Origin: Acetobacteraceae bacterium
GTDB taxonomy: Bacteria > Pseudomonadota > Alphaproteobacteria > Acetobacterales > Acetobacteraceae
Length of the DNA: 7,638 bases
Direction: 5' to 3'
Assembly: GCA_030039695.1 (NCBI GenBank)
Contig: JASHVB010000136.1
Location: forward strand, 1 to 7,638
Shown here: piece by piece, positions 1 to 5,455 of the stretch
Position numbering within the stretch: position 1 is the first letter of the stretch
Layout of the letters: every line of letters begins with the position of its first letter
Program-made: the position numbers and the translations under genes
The notes under the pieces: generated by a model
Database searches by the model: none
Told to the model about the DNA's origin: nothing
What the model saw: only the letters and a program-made list of their open reading frames with translations

Positions 1-1
1 C

Positions 2-355
2 AAGGAAATCGCGGCCAAGCTGGATCTCTCCGCCCATACGGTCGGGGCGTGGCGCTCGCGGTTCGCCCGCAATGGCTTGGATGGCCTCTACGACGAGCCG
101 CGCCCGGGCGCGGCACGACAGATCGGTGACGCCGAGTTCGCTGTCACGATCCGCAGAATGTTGGGGGCGCGCCGGCCAGGCACCACGCATCGGAGCCTGC
201 GGACGATGGCGAAGGAGGTGGGTCATGCGCCCTCCACGATCCATCGGATCTGGCAGGCGTTCGGCCTGCGGCCGCATCGTTTGCCGACCCTCAAGCTCTC
301 GTTGGACACACGTTTTGTCCAGAAGATGCGCGACATTGTTGGCCTGTATCCGTCA
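2..355 (+). pseudogene. IS630-family transposase, truncated N-terminal remnant
   Basis: The frame beginning at base 2 is already inside a protein and reads KEIAAKLDLSAHTVGAWRSR, then FARNGLDGLYDEPRPG. This is the helix-turn-helix and linker of IS630-type transposases (family knowledge). A second winged-helix part follows, with APSTIHRIWQAFGLRPH and then FVQKMRDIVGLY, which in intact members leads directly into the catalytic DDE domain with its VDEKSQ-type motif. Here resemblance stops after GLY, near base 355, and no DDE domain follows, although the frame stays open to a stop at 566-568 with a proline/serine/arginine-rich non-homologous tail. The 5' end lies outside the window. The catalytic half is missing, so the copy cannot transpose by itself. 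I see no IS end or target duplication at the break, so this looks like deletion or recombination rather than a clean insertion edge. The family call is fairly sure; the exact break point is accurate to about 10 bases. Confidence 0.82.
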
Positions 356-417
356 CCCACCCCGAGAGCGCCATCACCGGTTATGTCGGCGCGACCAATG
401 GCGCCCCAAGGCCGTCC

Positions 418-482
418 GTCGTCATCCCCCGCAAAAACCAGGACCCACGCAGCCTTAGGCCCCGGATTTCGCCCGGACGACG
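418..482. repeat. degenerate extragenic palindromic repeat
   Basis: The segment starts with GTCGTCATCC and ends with GGACGACGC, so its ends are roughly inverted. Between them are CAGGACCCACGCAG and CCCCGGATTTCGCCCGGA. This arrangement (a GTCATCCC-type end, a GGACCCA core, a CCGG..TTCG.CCGG hairpin-like part, a GACGAC end) resembles the dispersed intergenic repeats common in alphaproteobacterial genomes; that link is from general knowledge and not from a search. The spurious frame reading PRKNQDPRSLGPGF is what such repeats usually give when translated. It sits directly downstream of the transposase break. The rest of 356-653 has no gene, terminator or further repeat that I can support. Confidence 0.5.
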
Positions 483-653
483 CTGAATCGCGTGTTTCAT
501 CCACTCGTGGGTCAGCTGGCGGGCCGGTCGCGAAGTCGCAGCACGACCCGCTGACCACTACACGCTAACTATACCCTCGGCCCCAGCACAGTATGGAATT
601 TATATTGCCGACCTGCCATCTCCGGCGCTTGCTACATCCGGGTTTGCCGCGCC

Positions 654-1130
654 ATGTCATCCGCTCAGAGCGAATTTCGCACCATCGCCGCGAATGTTGC
701 GCCCGCCGCTGTGCAGGAAACGAACGACGCCCTGCTGGAGGCAGCCGGTCCCGTTGTCGGCGAGCACGTACTGGTGATCGGCCATGACACGCCTGGCATC
801 GTGGCAGAACTTGCCTGTCGGGGTGCAGCGGAGATTACGCTGTTGGGTCCCAACGCGCGGGCCGAAGCGGCGACGGCTGATGTCGCCCTGGTCACCGGCG
901 TCGCCTGCGTCGGCTACGCGCAGCGCGCGGTAGAGGCGGCATGCCGCGCCTTGAGCCGCACCGGCCGGATCGTACTGCGCAGCGCGGCGGAGGCGGATGA
1001 CGATCTGGCCGATGGCATGACCCGCGCGTTGCGCGCAGCCGGGTTCTCCCGGCTGCGGCTGCGCGTCGCGGGCGGCCGGGTCATCGCCAGCGCCTACCTT
1101 CCGCAGCTGGACAGCCGCCGGTCGACGTGA
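654..1130 (+). CDS. small SAM-dependent methyltransferase-like protein
   Basis: The product is a 158-residue soluble protein with no signal peptide or membrane segment. Residues 36-50 (GEHVLVIGHDTPGIV) have the position and spacing of methyltransferase motif I, the glycine-rich loop after the first beta strand. AEITLL (59-64) fits the second strand, ADVALV (75-80) the fourth, GRIVLRS (104-110) the fifth, and the AAGF..LRLRVAGGRVIASAYLP stretch (128-150) the C-terminal beta hairpin common in class I methyltransferases. It is shorter than most family members (about 200-280 residues). Motif I carries GHDTPG instead of GxGxG, and the usual acidic residue at the end of strand two is absent (LLGPN), so SAM binding is doubtful. 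The ATG at 654 is the only early candidate start and has no good Shine-Dalgarno. The IS remnant and repeat upstream leave open that this is a 5'-truncated gene. I cannot name a substrate. The fold call is an inference; the coding status is well supported by codon pattern and length. Confidence 0.6.
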   Translation: MSSAQSEFRTIAANVAPAAVQETNDALLEAAGPVVGEHVLVIGHDTPGIVAELACRGAAEITLLGPNARAEAATADVALVTGVACVGYAQRAVEAACRALSRTGRIVLRSAAEADDDLADGMTRALRAAGFSRLRLRVAGGRVIASAYLPQLDSRRST

Positions 1131-1174
1131 TGCGCGCGCGGCTGATCCATGTCGATGCCGGGTCTGCGCCACCA

Positions 1175-1205
1175 TTTGACAAGTCAATTTACGTTTGACC
1201 TGTCA
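1175..1205. promoter_or_regulatory. tandem operator-like palindromes TTTGAC-N2-GTCA
   Basis: Two copies of the same interrupted palindrome lie in direct repetition: TTTGACAAGTCA at 1175-1186 and TTTGACCTGTCA at 1194-1205. Only the two central bases differ. Start-to-start distance is 19 bases, close to two helical turns, as expected for paired dimer binding. They lie 32-62 bases before the small ORF at 1237 that leads into kdpA. The first box also contains TTGACA, a good -35 hexamer, but no convincing -10 follows at normal spacing. The binding protein is unknown; the site does not look like the enterobacterial KdpE box as I know it. Confidence 0.5.
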
Positions 1206-1217
1206 TCACGGGGTGAT
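1205..1217. promoter_or_regulatory. short palindrome ATCAC-GGG-GTGAT upstream of the kdp genes
   Basis: ATCAC (1205-1209) and GTGAT (1213-1217) are perfect inverted repeats around GGG. The element abuts the second TTTGAC-N2-GTCA box and ends 19 bases before the ATG at 1237. It could be an operator half or a small 5'-UTR stem. Five base pairs can arise by chance, so this is weak evidence. Confidence 0.25.
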
Positions 1218-1236
1218 CAATGATGTGCAGGTTGGC

Positions 1237-1359
1237 ATGCAAGACGTCGTGATGATTGCGCTGGTATTGGCAGCATTTGCTGGCGCGGCGGCATATGTTG
1301 GCGCGTGCGTCGAGCTCACGCGGCCGCCGCAGCCGCCAAAACGGCAATCCGACGAATGA
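1237..1359 (+). CDS. KdpF-like small membrane peptide upstream of kdpA
   Basis: This is a 40-residue ORF starting MQDVVMIALVLAAFAGAAAY. A single hydrophobic helix (about residues 4-23) is followed by VGACVEL and a short polar, proline- and lysine-containing tail. A modest ribosome site (GCAGG, 1227-1231) lies 5 bases before the ATG. An alternative start at Met6 (1252) is possible. Its stop overlaps the kdpA start as ATGA (1356-1359), the usual sign of translational coupling, which argues that it is real. In Enterobacteria the small KdpF peptide (about 29 residues) stabilises the KdpFABC potassium pump in the inner membrane. The sequence here is not a clear KdpF. It is more like the tiny hydrophobic ORFs, ending in a Tyr-x-x-x-Cys-x-x-Leu type segment, that I recall preceding kdpF/kdpA in other proteobacteria. 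The role as a Kdp accessory peptide is inferred from position and topology. Confidence 0.65.
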   Translation: MQDVVMIALVLAAFAGAAAYVGACVELTRPPQPPKRQSDE

Positions 1360-3062
1360 CTTGGCAGGGGTGGTCGCAGCTCGCGTTGTTCGCGGTACTG
1401 GTTGCCGCCTTTGTCCGGCCGCTTGGCGGCTACATCGCCCGTGTCATCGAGGGTGGCTGCACCCCACTGCAACGCCTTCTCCGCCCGGCGGAAACCGCGT
1501 TCTATCGCCTGGCCGGCGTTGATCCCGCCGAGGAGCAGACCTGGCCCGTCTACGCCGTGGGCCTGCTGATGTTTCATCTGATTGGGCTTTTGGCGCTGTT
1601 TGGGCTGCAGCGCGCGCAGAACATGCTGCCGTTCAATCCGCAGCAGTTTGACGCCGTGTCGCCGTATCTCGCACTGAACACCGCGGTCAGCTTCGTCACC
1701 AATACAAGCTGGCAGTCCTACGGCGGTGAGACCACGCTTAGCAATCTCGTGCAGATGGCCGGCATTACCGTGCAATCGTTCCTGTCTGCCGCGGCGGGCA
1801 TCACCGTGGCGATCGCATTGGTGCGCGGCTTCGCGCGGCGATCCGTCGCGACGATCGGCAATGTATGGGTCGATCTGACCCGCACCACGCTCTACGTACT
1901 ACTGCCGATCTGCGTTATTGGCTGCTTGTTCCTGGTCTGGCAGGGCGTGCCTCAGACGCTGGGCGGCTTTGTCCATGCCAGCACGCTGGAAGGCGCGCAG
2001 CAGGTGATCGCGCGCGGGCCGGTCGCGTCGCAGCAGGTGATCGCGGTGATGTCCGGGGACGGCGGCGGTTTCTTCAACGCCAACGCCTCGCACCCGTTCG
2101 AGAACCCGACGGCGCTATCGGGCATCGTTGAGATGCTGCTGATCTTCCTGGTCGGCGTGGCACTGACCAACACCTTCGGCCGCATGGTCGGCGACGAGCG
2201 TCAGGGCTGGGCGTTGTTCGCGGTCATGGCGGTGATGTTTCTGGCCGGCGCGGCGGCAATCTATGCCTCCGAGTCGACGCCCAACCACGCCTTCGCTCCA
2301 TTCCACGTGCAGGCAAGCGGCAACATGGAAGGCAAAGAGGTGCGCTTCGGCGTCGGCCAGTCCTCGATCTTTGCGACAGTCAGCACGGCATCGTCCGATG
2401 GTGCGGTGGACGCGATGCATGACAGCTACATGCCATTGTCGGGGCTGATCATGCTGTCGAACATGATGCTGGACGAAGTGATCGTCGGCGGTCCTGGCTC
2501 CGGATTGTTTGGTATGCTGCTGTTCGCCATCGTCGCTGTGTTCGTGGCGGGACTGATGATCGGCCGAACGCCGGAATATTTGGGCAAGAAACTTGAAAGC
2601 AGCGAGGTCAAGATGACCATGCTGGTGTTGCTGACCGTGCCGGCATTCATCCTAGTTCTGACGGCTATCGCCGCCGTGGCGCCCGCCGGACTGGCGGGGC
2701 TGAATAACAACGGCCCGCATGGGTTCTCCGAGGTGCTGTATGCCTACACCTCTGCTGCGGCAACCAATGGCAGCGCATTTGCCGGACTGAACGCCAACTC
2801 GCCGTTCTTCAACCTGACGCTGGCACTGGCGATGTTCGCCGGACGATTCCTGGTCTTTGTGCCAGTGCTGTGCATCGCGGGACTGCTGGCGGCGAAACGC
2901 ATCGTCCCGGCCGGTGCGGGCACGCTACCGACCCACGGACCACAGTTCGTCGGACTGCTGGTCGGGACGGTGGTGATTGTCGGCGGCCTGACCTTCTTTC
3001 CCGCCCTTGCGCTCGGGCCTGTGGCAGAGCATTTCGCGATGCTGCAAGGGGTGACGTACTAG
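1356..3062 (+). CDS. kdpA: potassium-transporting ATPase potassium-binding subunit KdpA
   Basis: KdpA is the potassium-selective, channel-like subunit of the inner-membrane KdpFABC pump, where KdpB supplies ATP hydrolysis and KdpC stabilises the complex for high-affinity uptake. The product is 568 residues (E. coli about 557), with many hydrophobic helices and all four selectivity-filter segments: TNTSWQSYGGET (115-126), GDGGGFFNANASHPFENP (234-251), GGPGSGLFGM (378-387) and TNGSAFAGLNANSPF (470-484). Conserved MIGRTPEYLGKK (401-412) and the C-terminal LTFFPALALGP (545-555) are also present, so the protein is complete and shows no decay. The reading frame extends upstream to 1305, but MTWQGWSQLALF at 1356 matches the family N-terminus and sits in an ATGA overlap with the small membrane ORF. 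Control by the tandem TTTGAC-N2-GTCA boxes is plausible. The odd point is context: kdpB should follow directly, yet 3063-3244 shows no KdpB or KdpC similarity in any + frame and unrelated genes come next. Confidence 0.97.
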   Translation: MTWQGWSQLALFAVLVAAFVRPLGGYIARVIEGGCTPLQRLLRPAETAFYRLAGVDPAEEQTWPVYAVGLLMFHLIGLLALFGLQRAQNMLPFNPQQFDAVSPYLALNTAVSFVTNTSWQSYGGETTLSNLVQMAGITVQSFLSAAAGITVAIALVRGFARRSVATIGNVWVDLTRTTLYVLLPICVIGCLFLVWQGVPQTLGGFVHASTLEGAQQVIARGPVASQQVIAVMSGDGGGFFNANASHPFENPTALSGIVEMLLIFLVGVALTNTFGRMVGDERQGWALFAVMAVMFLAGAAAIYASESTPNHAFAPFHVQASGNMEGKEVRFGVGQSSIFATVSTASSDGAVDAMHDSYMPLSGLIMLSNMMLDEVIVGGPGSGLFGMLLFAIVAVFVAGLMIGRTPEYLGKKLESSEVKMTMLVLLTVPAFILVLTAIAAVAPAGLAGLNNNGPHGFSEVLYAYTSAAATNGSAFAGLNANSPFFNLTLALAMFAGRFLVFVPVLCIAGLLAAKRIVPAGAGTLPTHGPQFVGLLVGTVVIVGGLTFFPALALGPVAEHFAMLQGVTY

Positions 3063-3244
3063 CGGGCCTACTGCCGACCCTGCTCGCTTCCACACGACTG
3101 CTGCGCACCGCCAACGCCCCGCATGAGCACTGGAAACCTCGCCTGGCCCATGCGGCACGCCACCGGGGGTCGCCATTCTGCTTGACCCTCGGTGTTGTTC
3201 GACGGCGCCCGGCGTCGCTAACCTCCACGCGAGGGAATCCGAGC
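3063..3244. other. intergenic gap where kdpB would be expected
   Basis: The 182 bases after the kdpA stop give only low-complexity arginine/alanine-rich translations in the three + frames. None shows the start of KdpB or the KdpC N-terminal membrane helix. A frame continuous with the next gene stays open throughout, but it has no family resemblance before the ATG at 3245. A weak five-pair stem (CGACG...CGTCG, 3200-3217) without a T run is the only structure seen. The gap ends with a good ribosome site GAGGGA at 3231-3236 for the next gene. Confidence 0.5.
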
Positions 3245-3820
3245 ATGACGCCACAGACCACCGGCGAAGGAGCAACACTCCATCTGGGCTACGTGATGCT
3301 CGCGACGCGCTACCTGACGGTGCCGATCCATCTTGGGGGGCCTTTCGGACGCGCTGATCCTGCTATGGTGACGTTGGGACATAAAATCTTCGCGTTTGCG
3401 CGCAAACTTCGCGCCAGTTCGACCGACGACACTATCCTGGCGGTGCTTGGCTTTATGGACCTGTCGCTGCTCGCCAACATCGTGCTGATCGTTGCGCCAG
3501 CTGGTCGGCAGAACCTCGTTGATCCGGGGCTCAACGCCCGCTCGGAGGCCCCCCCGGCCTGGATCGCACTCGGTTTCGGCGCGATCAGGCCGAAACTGAT
3601 CGGCTCGTCCACCGCGATCGCGGCTATCGCGATGCTGGAGCGCTCGGAACCTATCGGCTCTCTCGCGGTGGCCGCGGTGATGTGGCAACTGGCGATTGTG
3701 ATCGGGCTTGGTATGCCCGGCGTATTGCTGGCCGCAAGGAACCGCCCGGCCAGGGGATTGTCGAAGGAATGTACGCATGCAGGTTGGTATCCAGTTTTTC
3801 CCGGACGTCGGCCCCTCTGA
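3245..3820 (+). CDS. YqhA/UPF0114-family membrane protein, divergent
   Basis: The product is 191 residues. GAGGGA (3231-3236) lies 8 bases before the ATG at 3245, which sets the start; the frame itself is open far upstream. The order of features matches the UPF0114/YqhA family: a basic-aromatic entry into helix one (ATRYLTVPIHL, 20-30), a charged loop, TILAVLGFMDLSLLANIVLIV (63-83) as the diagnostic second helix with its Asp, a loop in place of the usual SGYENFVS (here AGRQNLVDP, 86-94), a Trp plus PKLIGSSTAIAAIAML (116-131), and a last hydrophobic helix (about 140-163). The family is an inner-membrane protein of poorly known function, with suggested links to osmotic or acid stress. Key family residues are changed, and helix one is interrupted by GGPFGRADPAM (31-41), which looks frameshifted. 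The last 15 codons overlap the next gene by 44 bases. It may be a decaying copy. Family assignment is by pattern, without a search. Confidence 0.6.
   Translation: MTPQTTGEGATLHLGYVMLATRYLTVPIHLGGPFGRADPAMVTLGHKIFAFARKLRASSTDDTILAVLGFMDLSLLANIVLIVAPAGRQNLVDPGLNARSEAPPAWIALGFGAIRPKLIGSSTAIAAIAMLERSEPIGSLAVAAVMWQLAIVIGLGMPGVLLAARNRPARGLSKECTHAGWYPVFPGRRPL
3763..3768 (+). promoter_or_regulatory. ribosome binding site fixing the oxidoreductase start
   Basis: GAAGGA lies 8 bases before the ATG at 3777. The reading frame is open back to an earlier ATG at 3708, but that would add 23 non-homologous residues (MVCPAYCWPQ...) and has no comparable site. The family N-terminus (GIQFFPDVGP) starts right after the 3777 ATG, so 3777 is the better start. 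The site lies inside the end of the preceding gene, which suggests coupled translation. Confidence 0.65.
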
Positions 3821-4826
3821 GAAGTCCGCGCGTGACTACTGGCAGGAAGCGCTGCAGCTCGTTTCGCTGTGCGACGCCTACGGCTACAGCCACGTGCGTA
3901 CGGTGGAGCACTATTTCCGCCCGTACGGCGGCTATTGCCCGAATCCCGTTGTGTTCCTGGCTGCCGCGGCGCAGCGCACCAAACGAGCGCGTTTGGTGAC
4001 CGGTGCGGTGCTACCAGCGTTCAACAATCCGCTGAAGCTCGCGGGCGAGCTAGCAATGCTGGACGCGCTATGCGACGGGCGGCTGGATATCGGGTTCGCG
4101 CAGGCGTTCCTGCCGCACGAGTTCTCCCGTTTCGGCGTGAAACTGGATGAAAGTCGCGCCCGCTTCGACGAGGGCATGGAGCAGGTGCGGCTGCTGCTGG
4201 AGCATGAGAGCGCAAGCCATAAGGGCGTGTACCACAGCTTCGATTCGGTGACGTCACTGCCACGCCCGACGCAGCGTCCGCGCCCGCCGTTCTATGTCGC
4301 GGCGCTGGCAACGAAGGAATCGTTCGAGCGTGCCGGTACCGCTGGTCACGGCATTATGGCCATCCCGATGGCTGGTGGCGCCATGGCCGAATTGCTCGGC
4401 GTGTATCGCGAGGCCTGGGCGCGCGCGGGCCATCCCGGCAGCGGCACAGTCATGATGGCGTTCCATATGTTCTGCCACGAGGACCAGGTAACCGCGGAAG
4501 CCACGGCGCGCGGTCCGCTGGATCGCTACCTTCAATCCCTGGTCGCTGCCGCCTCGGAGTGGATCAGCGGTGAATCGTCAGCCGACTATCCAGGCTACGA
4601 CAAGGTGATCGCCAGCCTGTCGCGTGAGACCTTCGACACGCAGGTCGCGAAGTGCGCCGCCTGGGTCGGCACGCCCGGCCGGATCCTGGACACGGTCGCT
4701 ACGTATCAGCGCGAGGTCGGTGGTTTCGAAATCGCCTCGCTACAGGTCAACTTCAATGACATGTCTCTGTCGGACGCAGAGGCATCCATGCGCCTGTTCG
4801 GGGCAAAAGTGCTGCCGTGGGTTTAG
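3777..4826 (+). CDS. LLM-class flavin-dependent oxidoreductase (luciferase-like monooxygenase)
   Basis: The product is a 349-residue cytoplasmic protein of the bacterial-luciferase superfamily, TIM-barrel enzymes that use reduced FMN (or F420 in some branches) to oxygenate or reduce organic substrates. The N-terminal strand GIQFFPDVGP (4-13), the EHYF segment (44-47, matching the EHH region near the flavin site of luciferase alpha), the YGGYCPNPVVFLAAAAQRT run (50-68), and the signature NPLKLAGELAMLDALCDGRL (84-103) followed by DIGFA are all present. RPRPPFYVAALATKESFERAG (about 168-188) gives the middle barrel strands. KCAAWVGTPGRILDTV and GGFEIASLQVNF form the usual C-terminal part of the family. 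Length and motif order are complete. The subgroup resembles stand-alone oxidoreductases often found in specialised-metabolism clusters, but no such biosynthetic genes are here, so the substrate is unknown. It overlaps the YqhA-like gene by 44 bases, probably one operon. A separate flavin reductase would be needed and is not in the window. Confidence 0.9.
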   Translation: MQVGIQFFPDVGPSEKSARDYWQEALQLVSLCDAYGYSHVRTVEHYFRPYGGYCPNPVVFLAAAAQRTKRARLVTGAVLPAFNNPLKLAGELAMLDALCDGRLDIGFAQAFLPHEFSRFGVKLDESRARFDEGMEQVRLLLEHESASHKGVYHSFDSVTSLPRPTQRPRPPFYVAALATKESFERAGTAGHGIMAIPMAGGAMAELLGVYREAWARAGHPGSGTVMMAFHMFCHEDQVTAEATARGPLDRYLQSLVAAASEWISGESSADYPGYDKVIASLSRETFDTQVAKCAAWVGTPGRILDTVATYQREVGGFEIASLQVNFNDMSLSDAEASMRLFGAKVLPWV

Positions 4827-5055
4827 TCAGCCTGCCGCATATGCCGGCGCGGAGCGGTGACGATCCACCGCGGGACCGCCCGATAGGATCACGCCGCACG
4901 CGTCGTGGCGTCGTGGCCGCAACCGACGCGGCGGCTTCGGTGAGATCATACGCCAAAGAGGGAATTCCCGCAGGCCGCGAACCTTGGCACAGACGCACCT
5001 TGCTCTTGCGTCGCTGCCTCAGCCGCACGATCTTTGGGAACCGAGGTGACGCGAT

Positions 5056-5313
5056 ATGCCAACGATCGAAATCTACACCCAACCCTGGTGTCCGTACTGC
5101 AAGCGGGCGATGCACTTGCTGACCAGCAAGGGCGTCGAGTTCCGCGAAATCGATGCGCGGCATGGCTCGACCGAGCGGGAGGAGTCTAGGCGCCGCTCCG
5201 GTGGACGCACGAGCGTGCCCCAGATCTTCATCAACGGCCAGCACGTTGGCGGCTGCGACGACCTGGTCGCGCTAGACCGGGCCGGCAAGCTGGAGGCGCT
5301 GCTGCAACAGTAA
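5056..5313 (+). CDS. grxC: glutaredoxin 3 (GrxC)
   Basis: The product is 85 residues, the usual size for the small dithiol glutaredoxins (E. coli Grx3 about 83). It uses glutathione to reduce protein disulfides and glutathione mixed disulfides in the cytoplasm. The active-site CPYC is at 12-15 after the first strand (IEIYTQPW), the cis-proline loop TSVPQIFING at 52-61, and the glutathione-contacting GGCDDL at 65-70. These are all the expected family motifs in the expected order. A clear ribosome site GAGGTG (5043-5048) lies 7 bases before the ATG. The 229-base gap behind the oxidoreductase (4827-5055) has no gene and no clear terminator that I can see, so read-through from upstream is possible but a private promoter is just as likely. 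The gene usually lies elsewhere in a housekeeping cluster (for example near secB or a ubiquinone gene), so its place here is not informative. It converges with the PEPC-like gene. Confidence 0.95.
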   Translation: MPTIEIYTQPWCPYCKRAMHLLTSKGVEFREIDARHGSTEREESRRRSGGRTSVPQIFINGQHVGGCDDLVALDRAGKLEALLQQ

Positions 5314-5335
5314 AGCCTCGTCCGCGAACCGGGAG

Positions 5336-5417
5336 AGGTCGAGATACGGAGCGTCGGGGGTAAGGGTAGCGTCGTTCGGCACGCGGCACCCTCACCCTCA
5401 CTACTTCGAACCTCGAC
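5336..5417. terminator. imperfect inverted repeat between convergent genes
   Basis: GGGTAAGGGT (5358-5367) pairs with ACCCTCACCC (5388-5397) at nine of ten positions (one G/T-type mismatch) around a 20-base loop, and an outer GTCGAG (5338-5343) matches CTCGAC (5412-5417). It lies between the stop of glutaredoxin and the stop of the oppositely oriented PEPC-like gene, where a bidirectional terminator is expected. No T run follows on either strand, so a classical intrinsic terminator is not shown. CCGGGAGAGG and CCCTCACCCTC also resemble pieces of dispersed intergenic repeats of other G+C-rich proteobacteria. Function is an inference. Confidence 0.35.
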
Positions 5418-5455
5418 ATCCCCCACTCGGCACGCGCGGCGTCGAGCGGGCGAGG

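Noticed and set aside
1206..1775. 189-residue minus-strand open frame over the small ORF and the kdpA start
   Set aside because: Composition is atypical and it lies opposite a clear KdpA sequence and the operator-like boxes. High G+C gives such frames by chance.
3200..3217. Intrinsic terminator after kdpA
   Set aside because: The stem is five pairs with a mismatch and is followed by no T run, so it is too weak to call.
2870..3244. Upstream extension of the YqhA-like frame into kdpA
   Set aside because: The extension is arginine-rich, overlaps the highly conserved KdpA end, and has no family resemblance. GAGGGA before the ATG at 3245 gives a better start.
4838..4845. GCATATGC palindrome after the oxidoreductase gene
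   Set aside because: It is only eight bases, with no extending arms or second copy nearby; chance is a sufficient explanation.
4985..5015. Sigma-54-like promoter (TTGGCAC ... TTGC) upstream of glutaredoxin
   Set aside because: The GG and GC elements are 14 bases apart instead of the required 10, so it does not fit the -24/-12 consensus.
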